A stretch of 64,000 nucleotides of DNA from Dirofilaria immitis (lineage: Eukaryota; Nematoda; Chromadorea; Rhabditida; Onchocercidae). Positions 1-12,200 of this stretch are shown here, in pieces. Numbering within the stretch: position 1 is the first letter of the stretch; every line of letters starts with the position of its first letter. The stretch spans positions 3,534,001 through 3,598,000 of the forward strand of contig JAKNDB010000107.1 in assembly GCA_024305405.1 (NCBI GenBank). Reading direction: 5' to 3'. The notes beneath the pieces were generated by a model that worked only from the letters and a program-made list of their open reading frames with translations, did no database searches and had not been told where the DNA came from. A program made the translations under genes and the position numbers.

Positions 1-518
1 AATATAATATAAAATGGAAAAAAGCAACAAAACATTTTGACCTTTTTAATATACTTAAAAAGATGAATTTGAAACGTTATTTACCTTTAATTTCTCGGTC
101 ATAATTTAGAGAAGAAACTAATCTGAGAGACTACAAATTTCCTCATCAATGAGCATTTAATACATCATGTAAATACTCTTGTTGTATTTTATGAATGTGA
201 TTAATTTTTCCTTAAATACCAAAAATAGTTATGTGTTTTTGAATTATTGATAAAGCATTCAAGTTATATAACAAAATTTCCGATCAATTAATTTTATTCC
301 AAACTGTCGCTTTCCTTTAAATTAATCCATAAAAGTTGTAATTAAAGATTGATCTCTGGTCTCTTGCTTTTTCATCCATTTTTCACTTAAAATTTAAATG
401 GTTTGAGTTAGAAATTACGGCAAAATGCAGAGATTTTACACAGTCTCGCAATAATGCTTCTTTTAAATAAATTTCATTTGTAGTTCTGTTTGAAAAAAAA
501 GAATTGAAAATTAAAGAT

Positions 519-740
519 CTTCATTCAGATGGGTTCATACCTATAAGAAAAAGTTATGAGTTATTCTTCTTCATTCAGATGGGTTCATACCTATAAGAAA
601 AAGTTATGAGTTATTCTTCTTCATTCAGATGGGTTCATACCTATAAGAAAAAGTTATGAGTTATTCTTCTTCATTCAGATGGATCTGTAATAAAAAGTTA
701 TGAGTTACTTCTTCATTCTGATTAGTTTATACCTGTAAAA
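519..740. repeat. 50-bp tandem repeat, about 3 near-identical plus 1-2 decayed copies
   Basis: The motif TCATTCAGATGGGTTCATAC recurs at 521, 571 and 621 with an exact 50-bp period. A diverged copy starts at 671 (TCATTCAGATGGATCTG) and a further remnant at about 713. The first three copies are identical over the full period, so this is a young array. No coding frame is associated. Confidence 0.97.
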
Positions 741-2097
741 GAAACTTGCAAGAAGAAAATATGCGATTGTATTTAAATCAATTTAAAATTGAAATAATAT
801 ATTATATTACTAATTTACTAAGTAAAAAATAGAAGGATAAAGGAGGGATATTGCATTTGAATGATTAAATAGACAAGTCTGATTAAAATGATATGAAAGT
901 TGATAGTTTCTGATCTGATCAGTTTCCAGCACAACAGGATATTAATGATAGTTGTAAGATCAGAAGTGCTAGAAGAGATTACTAAATTAATATGTCCTCG
1001 AAGAATCGAATCAGTGAAAATGGAAAGAGAGGATAAAATGAGAAGTGAGAGGGGAAGAGATTGCTTCAATTTGCATATTTTCAATGGCCAGTGTTGTTGG
1101 CCAATGGCCAATGTCTCTTCAATTTCATAACTATCTTCAATATGACACTTTGTTTCGCCAACTTATACATTTCCTATTTATAGCATATTTATTCGTCTTA
1201 ATCAGTGACGAACAAACAATTTCCAAATACACTGAAATAAAAAGCAGATAATTTACTTCCTTGGCTTGGCCAAATTTATTATCTTAGGCTTATTTACTTT
1301 ATTTATATCTTTCACATTTATTGTTTATAATTTTTATTCATTTCATTTTAAATGAATTAATTTATAGAAAAAAAAGATAATTTTTATCCAAAATTTTTTG
1401 AATTTTTTTAAATTTTAATTGCTAAAAAGTAAAAAATATGGCATACAAATTTATGCATAAAATAATTGCCAATATGATTATGTAATCAAAATGATTCATA
1501 AAACAATTTGTAAATATAATATATCAGATAGATGGATTTTTTATCTTTTCCATTTTATCACTAACTGATTGAATGGTTGATAGTTTATCAAGAGTGGTCT
1601 ATCAACTTCCAATTTTACATAGTAACTAAAGCTAATCATTTCTCTTGTATTCCTAATATTTATGTTCGTTTTCAATTGTTCTCATTCAATTATAATGATT
1701 TTAGGAATGGTAACGTTGATCGTTGATTTACCTTTTTATGTTAAATCTCGAAATGCCTAATTGTATTTATCTGAAGTCATGTAAATATTCTAGATTAAAA
1801 TATTCTAGTTCTACTTCTAAATTCTCGTTAATTCCTTAAGATGAATGGTTCTTTTTAAATATATATATATATCTACATTCTAGAATATTTTAATCAGTTT
1901 GAAAGTTCCAACTTAATAAATATTTGGATTATATTTATGAAAAATTTAGGAATAAGAGTAAATCTTTTTTTTTTGTATGAAATATTCTCGAATTTAATGC
2001 AAATTATATGGTTTTTTTGATATGAAAAATGCATGAAATTTACTTAAAAAAGTTTAATAATATGAAGAATAAATACATGCTAGTATTAATAGACTTT

Positions 2098-2182
2098 CTT
2101 TCTCTCTCTCTCTCTCTGTCTCTCTGTCTCTCTCTCTGTCTCTCTCTCCTCTATCTATCTATATATATATATATATATATAG
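2098..2182. repeat. Compound TC/TA microsatellite
   Basis: A (TC)n tract interrupted by TG steps runs from about 2098 to 2151. It is followed by CTATCTATC and a (TA)n tract to about 2181. This is a polypyrimidine and alternating-AT low-complexity block with no gene next to it. Confidence 0.95.
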
Positions 2183-3628
2183 GCAAATTGTTGATGTCAT
2201 AAGATGATTGAGCAAATTAAAATACTTGTTAATAGAGATCTCCTCAAAGGTTATCAGAAATTCTCGAGTATTATTGTTCAAATATTTCTTAGTCATATAA
2301 AGTGTTGACATAATTCATTTTTCCATGTTGACATCATTTATGCAACCTAATATGCCATCTTTCTGAATCATTCCTCAATTTTCTGTCAATTCAATGACAT
2401 CAAATAGAAAAAGTTTGACAAATTGAATATAAAATGTCATAAATTCTTTATTCTTTTTTTTTTTATCATTAACGCATCCTTGAACTGTGATTCTTTTGCA
2501 TGACTTCTTATTAGGCATGAATCATGGGAAGTTAAATCATAATTATATCATGAAATCATGAAAGATTATCATTATTTGTCTAAAAGATAAAAGAGCAAAA
2601 TCTTTAATATTTTAAAAAGCAAAATCTTCAAATGAAAACTTTTTGCTGTACTCATTTCAATTAATGAAACTGGTTTGTTTGAAATCATACTAAAATAAGA
2701 GATATTCGAGAATGATTCCACGTTATGATATGATTTTTATTAGTTTCAATTAATATGAACTAATTTTTAAATTATCCATTTGGCAATTAAAGAAATGAAT
2801 GAATCAAAGAATTGATTTATGCTAATGTCATGGAAGGATTCAATATTGTTGTAATCGATAATTTTTGCTTATTTTTTTATTTTAATTGTAAATATGTTAA
2901 ATTATTTAATGAAATATATCGCAAGCCATATATTTGTCGCAAATATGCATTTATGCATTTTAAATTTTTCTTAATGCATTTATTTGAAGCTTTTTATAAA
3001 AATTATTTTGATCAGATGACTTCGTCAGAGATGTAAGTTTTGTTTACATCATATCATGCAAACTATCATTTTATATTTCTCTTAAAAAATATGATGAAAT
3101 ATTTGTTTATGTGTTATAGTAAAAAATTGAGAGAATTTTTTTGACAAACTTTTGAAAAATATTCCCCGAAGAAAATAATCCTTACTAATCGTATTCTATT
3201 TTCTTTTAACTATTTTTCATTCCAATTTTGTTTCCATTTTTTTCCCCAAAATATTTCATATTATGTTATCAATGATTTCTATGAATGAAATAGAACTATC
3301 GTTATTGAGAATTATCGAATGATACGGTATTATTCAACTTATTTAAAATTAAATATCAAAAACTTGATTTACGCATTTATTATAAAAGCTATTTTTTTTC
3401 TCAAACTACAGATCAATTATTTTAAAATAGCAAAATTGTTGTTTTTTGTCTATGCTGTATGCAGTATTTTTCCTTATCGAATGTTTCGAAAAATATTTTA
3501 TTCCAGAAATATACTCGAGAATTATCGACAGCACTCATTGCTGTCCGAATGCTGCTCGATTCTAATATCACTACTGTTACTTTATTTTCTGCTATAGCTA
3601 GCTGTGCTAGTGATAATTTCCATTGATA

Positions 3629-4695
3629 ATGCCGGATGAAGTAAATAACACGACAATATTTACAACAGCCACCCCGGAAAATACTGATAGTATGAGTGGT
3701 AGCAAAATAGGTATTATTGCAACTATTTCTCTGGTAAGCACATCATGATTATTTTTTCGGACAGTTCAGAAAATTTCTATATGAAAATTTAATCGATATT
3801 ACGATCCATCGTTTTATTATTTTTCACTTAAGAGAATAATAAAGAATCTAGGAGGTTAGTTAGAAGGAAGATATTTTGAAATATAAATAGAAGAAATCGA
3901 TATTTCATTTAATAAATAAATTTGATTCAAACATATAAATTATTTTCTTCTTATTTCTATGAGCTGAAACTCATTCTTGTTGAATCGCCATATGCTTCTG
4001 ATGAAATTATTTTTAAGTTTCACTTAATAACACATAATTTCATTTCATCAAGAATTCCATTTTTATTTCAAAAGTTTCAAAACTCAATTCAATTTCTATC
4101 ATAGCACATGTATCATACATGCTTTTGCTAAATTTTATTTTCAAATTTCATTAAAGATAGGTAAAAATAAGAAAAAGTTAAATAAAATATTTTGTAGCAA
4201 AACATAATGAAATATATTTCTTTCGGATATTTTAGGAAAATTTTATTGCATCGTTGATCGGTAATGATTGACTAATTTGAAGTATTAACAACCTGACAAG
4301 TTTAAAAATTTAAATGCTTTAATATTCTAAGCTTTTTCGGAGATTAACAAATAATCAATGCAGCATTTCACTCACAGAGTTATATTTGTTAAACAGAATA
4401 AACAGAAAGTATTAAATGGTTTGAACGTAGATTATTCTATATCCATATTTGGTAATTGAAAATTTTCGTTTGATAAGAAGGGAAAAGTCAAAATTCATCA
4501 AATTAAAAATTATTGTAAAATTTGATAAGATTTCAGGTTATATTTGTTATTCTCGTTATTTGTGGCTATATTGGATATCGTAAATTAAAACAACGGCGTC
4601 GCAGTCACGGCGAATATCGACCACAGTTCGAGGAATATCAACATGCTAAAAATTTGCCTTATTTACAACCTCCTAGTATTGAAGGACTTATTTAA
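3629..4695 (+). CDS. crb-3: Short Crumbs family membrane protein (CRB3/crb-3 type), two exons
   Basis: Exon 1 is 3629-3733 and exon 2 is 4537-4695. The intron is GT-AG, in phase 0, 803 bp. The product is 87 aa. Residues 1-25 are a short Thr/Asn-rich ectodomain with NNT and ENT. A single membrane segment follows (about 27-46, IGIIATISLVIFVILVICGY). The cytoplasmic tail has a basic juxtamembrane RKLKQRRR, then HGEYRP, which matches the GTYRP FERM-binding motif of Crumbs tails. It ends in PPSIEGLI, close to the PPEERLI PDZ-binding end of CRB3, which binds Pals1 and Par6 at apical junctions. An in-frame stop (3614) lies just upstream of the ATG, so the ectodomain is short. No classical signal peptide is visible. 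A TATAG acceptor at 3596 may receive the spliced leader. AATAAA lies at about 4738. No frameshift is needed. Function is inferred from the tail motifs. Confidence 0.85.
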
Positions 4696-7600
4696 TTTTA
4701 ATAACGTGTAAAAATTATACAACAGCTTTATTTTCATAATAAATAATGCACATTTTGTCAATAACCGGTTTATGATAATATAATTCAACTTTTCTTGTAA
4801 GAAAATTGTATAAAATATAAAAATTTTAGAATATTTTGAAAATCTTAAATTGATTCTAATAATAAGTAATTCTTTAATATGAAGTGAAATTTGAATGATA
4901 TAGTAGATTAAATTAGAATATTAGAAGATATCAGTAAACGATCAGACTGATTCTTTGTCGAATAATACCTATGCGAATGCAATCAGAACGAATTAATTCA
5001 TTTTCCCTCATCTGAATGTGGTATTTAAAAAAAAAAGCAATCAAACTTTTGTATTATAGTTTGGATAAAAATTTAGAATCAAACGGTACATCGAATTTAT
5101 TATTTCTTTGCTCAGCATTTGTTCAGACGAAATCAAATTCTATAGATCATAAACAAATTGTTAATCAGGTTGGATGCTAATCAGATTTGAAATAGTTTAT
5201 TAAATTTCAGATGTTAGATTTTTATTTGGGAAAACAGTTGAAGGCTTATTAAAAAGTTTCAAATTAGTTACGTCTGTTAAGACGTATACTAAGTATTTTC
5301 TTATTTTAATTCTGCAAAATGAGTTATATTCGAAGTAAACTGGTTGCTTATAGCATTTTAAACGATTTTTTCAGGTACAATATTAATTATATTATTTCAG
5401 CAAAAATCTGATTGATCAACCTTTTCTTATCAAATCTGAAATATGAAAATTCAAATAAGCGATGATATTTAAAATTTTCAAATCATACATCTTTCTTCTT
5501 TCGCATTAAAAATTCATTGGAAAATTAATCTTTTGATGAATTTTATGATAATTTTTATCTAGAAATTATGGATAATATAAATTGAAAATTACAAATTCAT
5601 TTCACAACACTTAATCTTTTTCATCGATCTTCTCAAGAAGACTAATTTTTATGTACTTCTACTTTCTCTTTTTCTAGAACTTTTAAATATCATTGAAACT
5701 TTCGTTCAAAATAATGCATTTACCTGAAATGATCATTTAAAATCAAATCTAATTCATATTAATTCTATAATGATACATTCTTTTTGCTCTATATTCTTTT
5801 TATTTCACATACTTTTAACATTCCATTTCAAATTCTTGAATTATTTTTAATTTATGTAAATTATGTCTATAATTAATTTTACTTCGATCCATTTTCAATA
5901 GCTATGTGCTCGTTGTCTTCATTGAAAATGTATTTTTGATTCCATAAATTGGGCATATTATCGATTCTTTATTTAATTTTTAAATTTAAAATAATAATAA
6001 AATTTACTTAAAAATACTTCAATATTATTTCTACAGTATATGTTGAAAACTTTTATACAAACAATAGATGCTGGAAGTGTAAAAGCATCTGAAACTTTTT
6101 TAATAATATCCATTTCACCTCCAAATATAACCTACCTGAAAACTATCCAATTTTATAATTTACATATTTATTATGATAATAATTGGGAAGCTCAAATAAA
6201 TTACTTATTCGGGCAATTTCATTAATTAATATTAATTACGATTATGTTTACTAGAGACTAATTTCCAGAAGAAACATTGGCACTTTCCGATTAAGGCAAT
6301 ATCGATAGAAGCCTAATGCATTTATATGCTTTCATTTTTGAACCTGAAAACTTATTTACGGTTAATCTTTGCCATCAATAACAATGCACATGTGATAAAT
6401 AATAAGTCCAAAAATTCCTTTATATTCCCAATCATTTATTTTGACAAAAAAAAAAAAAAGAAAATAATAAATGAGCAATCGTTATACTGAACATACCTTA
6501 TTTTTAATCTTTTTTAAATCTATATTGAAAATATAAAAAAAAAGTTTGCAAAATTTGCGTACTATCTTTCTATACTGTATCATATGCTGAATATAAATCA
6601 TTTATCATTATCATCTGATTATGCGATTATTTCTAAATTCAATCTATCATAATCTATTGATTCATTTCACCAAATATTATTTTACTATTTTTACTTCTAA
6701 ATTATTCAATATTAAATTTAAAAATTATTAATAATTTTTTTTATGTTCGCATAAAAATTAGTACAAAGATTGGATATATTTATCGACTGGGAAAAAAAAA
6801 GGCAAAAATAGTAATACTTAAAAACGATCGCAAAATATATATTTAAATGTTCTTCTTTCTTAATCAAAATTATTTTTAATTCGTTTTTTTCTATTTCGTT
6901 TTTTTTGCATATATTGGAATAATTTGATAATTTATTTATTAATTTGGCGATACGAGATCAGTAGATGCGAAAATCAAAAGTTGAAATTTTTCAAAAGAAT
7001 GCTTTAATATTCTATACTAATTATCTAATAGTACTAATTTTAGCATATTTGATAGTTTCTAATACAATAGCTTTTCCCAACCTAATTATATTTATTAATA
7101 ATTGTCTAATTTTAATCATACTGTAGGAAAATAAAATTTAGAATAAAAATCTTAAGACTAATGGACTCAAGCATCATAAATTTGCCACGTTAAACTTGAT
7201 TGTAATTGTAATTTTTTTATTTAGTGATTCGAATTATATTTTAGCTTGTGATAGAAAGAGGTTCCAGAAAAGTCTTCTATATTTCAACCATCAAATAATC
7301 CCGACACCGGGATAAATAAATAATGTTGCAAACAGTCGAGATTATAACCTATACGACAATCAAAAATATAGCTGAGTCTAACTGAGTCTTTTCATTTCCG
7401 AAAAAACTGGAAACTTGCAGCGATGCTTGAAATTGGAATTTGAATTTACTTAAATTTTTAAAATGCCATTTTTATAGAAATAAGTATGAAGTAAATTCAC
7501 AAGCTTCGTCTTAATATTGATAATAGTACTAATCATTTTTCTGATAAACAGTTTGTGATTATTCGGCACCGATAGCGGTTGAACAATCAAGTACCTGATT

Positions 7601-8275
7601 CCTAGCAGCCGATGAATCACGATGATTAGAATAACACATACCAGAATGTTGAAGTTTTCGTGCAATGTTATGAAGTAAATTCAAATATTTCCAAAACTAT
7701 AAAGTTCATCATAGAGAAGATAATTCTAAAACTGCTTTAGTATAAGATCTCTAAATAATTGTTATTTCGAATTAAATCTCATATATAACAGTTCTTATTT
7801 CCCATTATTTTATTATGATAAATCATTACAACTATTCTTGCAATACTATTAATAATATATTATAATATCTTTATTATTTATATCATCAATTTAAAACAAC
7901 GTTATGGTATTTTATTGCATTTGTCTGACAAGTAACTGCAGGAAAGTTAACAAAAACAAAATGATCTAAATATCAACAAATGATATAGAATTTATGCCTT
8001 GAGATCAGAATATGCAAAAACCATCTGCTTTTATATTCTAAAAATATATGCATAACTCAATAACAACATAAAACTTATCAACAGTTGTTAAAAATACAAT
8101 GAATATTCTCAATCATAATTATTTCTATTTATCGAATTATTGGCATATTAATTTGCACCTCTAGATATTAAGCTTTCCTGTTTTCGTTGGAATAAATTTA
8201 TCATCAAGAATTTTGCTCCTCCCAATAATTTATAAATCTTAAATGGCTAATTTTTGAAATTTCGATCGCTCATAG
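4696..8275. other. Intergenic, AT-rich
   Basis: No supported gene is present. On the minus strand at about 7270-7660 codon-like stretches without stops and a strong GTATGT donor (about 7636) are seen. They are broken by stops and cannot be joined, so they may be gene remains. A minus-strand patch at 6040-6130 vaguely recalls a cyclophilin motif but is too short to call. Confidence 0.5.
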
Positions 8276-8446
8276 AGCGTAGTGCTTTTAAGCTATTTGG
8301 ACGTTTCTGAGAACAAATCCAGGTATGAAAATGGCATCAAGCCGTTCTCAGTCCCTCACATCAAGATGAATTATCGAAGTTTGGACTTTCAAGAATCAAT
8401 AAATCTCCAAATTTCAAAGCAAAAGCCTCTAAAGCTCATTAATTAA
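8276..8446 (+). CDS. Orphan terminal exon candidate, 56 codons
   Basis: A CTCATAG acceptor is followed in phase 0 by an open frame that begins SVVLLSYLDVSENKSRYENG and ends LKLIN before TAA. The base composition is less AT-rich than the flanks and the residue mix looks protein-like. No upstream partner exon was found between the Crumbs gene and here. An internal AG|GTATGA could instead be a donor at about 8324. No family is recognised. It may be a real last exon, an exon relic, or chance. Confidence 0.3.
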   Translation, partial: SVVLLSYLDVSENKSRYENGIKPFSVPHIKMNYRSLDFQESINLQISKQKPLKLIN

Positions 8447-9276
8447 CATGATTCTTTTTCTTTTTTATTTTTCGAAAACTGCCATTTCGACATCACCATA
8501 CTTCATAATATGTGGAAAAGTGCAAAACATCATCTTACATTAAATACTTTTTTTTAAAGAACAGTCAGCATCACTAGATATCTAAAAACACTGTGTAAAC
8601 AAATATTTAAAGTTCTAAAACCATAGTAAATCTTCACTTAGTGGAAAATATAAAATAGAACTGTACAAAACTATACAAATGAAAAATTCTGTATAAAACG
8701 CAACAATATTTCATGTCAGATAGAAACTAATTACCAGTCGCCAACGAGAACAACGAGAAACTTATAATTCGCATAAAAACAATAATTAACATAAATTACC
8801 CGTCTTAAAAAATAGTGCCAGAATAATTAAGTTAGATGTATGTGAGGCATTACTTACATAAATGACAGCCAAATATATCTAAAAATAGAAAAATTTGTTC
8901 TAAGATAAGCTTCTTTTTTTGATTTTTCATAGATGCCTTATAATTCGTTTACTCAATAATCATCCGTTCAAAAACGCAGAAATATGTTGCACAATCAGAT
9001 TCAATTAAAACTTATTTCAGGTAATAACAATCTGATAAAAGCGATCGTTTCATCAGGACATAGGTTAGGAAAATATTTTTCTATCAGAAAATACCTCTTT
9101 GCTAAGAGGAAGAACTATTAAAAGTTACCCAGTCATGAAAAAAATTGAAAAGAGATAAGTTCTTTCAGTTCATAATAATTTGATATTATTCTAAACATGT
9201 ACAGCGATATAGCGCATCATTTCTTATTGATTTTATTCGCCAAAAACAAAATATGGTTCTAAATTATTTAAAAAAC
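8447..9276. other. Intergenic between the orphan exon and the 3' end of gtf-2H1
   Basis: AT-rich sequence with no open frame of note, no repeat and no recognised RNA gene. It contains the 3' flank of gtf-2H1 (minus strand). Confidence 0.6.
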
Positions 9277-12200
9277 CTATTTCTTCTTTTTCTGCAAATA
9301 CGAATCATAACGTGTATAAGCGAAACTGAGCATTTGCCGGCAGTGTGCAAGCTGAAATTGAAATCGCTAAAAAATATGATAAACTGTGATGAAATTACCA
9401 TAGTTTGAAGGGAATAATCCTAAGTTTTTAAGTGGAAATATTTGAATAATCTATTAGAAAAGTTTTTGAACAGCAGCTTTTTGATTTATGAACATTTGTT
9501 ATAGATATTTCCAGAAAGCTATACAATCTTCAAAGCATAAAAGAAATGAAAATTTTAGAGCGAGACAGACATTTGCAAGAATTATACAAACATTTTGTTG
9601 CATCAAAACTGATCCTACTCAAGATTTTTGGAATGAATATTATCAAAACGTTATTTTGAAAGATCAGTGGAAATCAAATTCCATTAAAATAATGGTTATG
9701 TGCGTTTTCATTTAGACCCGCTTTATTTAAATGTTTCTAATTTAATTTATTAATATATTCCTGCACTGAATGTTACACCTGTAGAAAATAGAATACTGTC
9801 CTATAGTCAAAATTTGATTCTATTTCCTTAAGATAAAAACAATAAGTTTTAAATCTCAAATTCTATTATTTTCGAAACGATGGGAATTTAGTGAAAATTC
9901 AATTACTATAATTTATTGAGTGAATTATCACTCCTTCAAGGGTTAATTTAGAAGGATATAGAACGCAACAAACTGGGTATTTCAATGGATTCTTGAGCAG
10001 TGACTGATACTCTCAGCTATTAAACCATTTATTAGTGGGCATGGCTGAAGTTAGCTTTCAGAAAAAAATTTATGGTATCAACTGATTGAATTCATTAGAT
10101 AAAATATTCTAATTTGGTAAAAAATATCATAGGTGACCAAAATTTTTTTAATCTAAAATCCCAATGGTGCATTTTGAAATTAATCACAATTTACTCACAT
10201 TTTTTCTCCAAATCGTTCCTCCGCTAAAGCAATTCTGTTTTCTTCAAAATTCCGCAAAGTTGCATTCATTTTTTTAACTGCAAAAATATTCGAACATTAA
10301 CAAAATGATAATTTACTATGACAAATTTATACTCAAAAAAATTTTTAGTAAACGAAAACAAATCACACAAAATCGACTAACTTTTTCATCCATATCAGGA
10401 TTCGTTGGCGGAAAACACATCCAGAAATGCTTCAATAACTCGGCAACAGAATCATGGATTGCTTGTAAATCAACCATATCTGTTGCAGTCAATTCTAATG
10501 TAGCACATTTAGCTGATGCCATCTGTGTAGCAGCAGTGGCTAGTTTTAAGAGATCTTCATAATCGTTACCCGAATCGTCTTCTGAATCCTGCAATCGCTT
10601 CCTAAATATAAAAATAAACTAAAAAAACGATTCAAGTAGAATAAGTGGCTTTGGTAAATGTTAAAAACCAAAATGTTAACAATAGAAATTCTAAAGAATT
10701 CTGAAGAAATCCTTCAAACTATTTTTTGAAGTGAACAAAATGCAACTTACATCATCATAATCTTCATTATCCGGCATAGCTTCGCATACCCTTAGCACAG
10801 TATCTCGATAAGTTTGAGCCTGTTCATCAGTGTAACGTTTCGTTGACCTGACTGCATCATCCACTGTGAATGAAATAAGGTCTAATTGCTCTTCGCGCTG
10901 ATCTGACCTTAACTCCTCACTTTCTAATATTATATCATTTTCGTCGTCTTCTCTTAACTTCGGTTTATTCGTCTGGAAGAAGCAAGCTTATATGATGAAT
11001 TTGACGATGAAAGAAAATTTGTAGTATTCGACTTGACAATGACTAAAGAGAGGAAATAAGCTTGAAGTTTTTTACATATAGAATTATAAAATAAAACGAA
11101 TAACAGTTGAATCAATAGATAGCTTAAATACTAATGTTTAATTATTGTCGTCCTGGATTTTTCTTAATAAAATCACTTGCAGTTACATAAAACGTTGTAT
11201 ATGTGCATAATTCTGCCATCATTAGAATAAATGAACTGATCAGAGATTCAGCCTCACAATGTTCATCAAACTTCAACAAGTGTTGAATGAATTCTTGTAA
11301 AATCTTCTTAAAAAAAATCCATACTTTCATGCTTTCCTCATACGGTTGCCCTTCAAAATCGATACCAATCGGCATTTCATTTTCAACAGTGGTAAGCAAA
11401 ACACGTTCTGAATGATAATTAAATCTTTTCATCAACATGTCTTTTGTTGAAGAAGTATGCTCCGGTAAGGATGATATACTGTTCTGAAAAATCCAGCAGT
11501 AAAGAATTTTTTCGTTTTTATTTTTATTAACAGAAAGTTTTTTATATTTCTATGAATAACGAAAAGAATCATAACTTACAATTAAAGGATCATCGCGGAT
11601 ATATGAAAAATCAAGAGTTTTATGAGCAATCTTTGTATCCAATAATTTGCGCATTTCTGGAATAATTCAACACGTTTCTACAATGAAAAAGCGAGCAAAA
11701 AGCAAATTTTTTCTAATAACTCTAACATCCTAAATCTTAAAAGTGATCTTAAAATAAGCATATTAAATATCAAACATTACCAGCATTATCAGCTTTAATA
11801 CAATCTGCAAATGGATCGGATGGACTAGGTGCTGCCTCACGTTCACGATGAAAATAATGTGATTGAAAAATTTGGCCCAAAATTCTTGTTCTGTCATTTC
11901 GTGCGGTACTAATTCCAGATGTTTTCTTTCCACTGGAATTAAGAAAAAAATTTGAATCAACTTCATCAAACAATTTGAAATAACCGAAGAATTTTATGAA
12001 ATAAGAAAAACCTGCAGGATAGGTTCTGAATATGCTCTGAATTGTGTCAATATTCAGATTCAATTTGACACCATTTGTGCCTTCAGATTGCGCGATGTTG
12101 CTGAGAAACCCATTTGAAACACCCAGTTTGCTGCCATCTGCGTCCTATTAAATTAATTGTTCGATATATAGCTCGAAGGTATGATATTTCATTCGGATTC

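Larger units (their letters stand above)
1..3595. other. Intergenic, AT-rich, with simple repeats
   Basis: No convincing exon is seen. Short open frames here lack paired splice sites and have no recognisable domain. The region holds a 50-bp tandem repeat near 519 and TC/TA microsatellites near 2100. A short perfect palindrome-like stretch of GGCCA units lies near 1086-1112. A tiny ATG-containing segment at 3016-3032, with a TTGATCAG acceptor and a GTAAGT donor, could be an upstream exon but cannot be connected to anything. Confidence 0.6.

Noticed and set aside
6040..6135. Minus-strand patch reading IFGGEMDIIKKVSDAF, reminiscent of cyclophilin
   Set aside because: Too short, lacks the catalytic motifs and adjoining exons, and the spacing around the Gly-Met-Asp is wrong.
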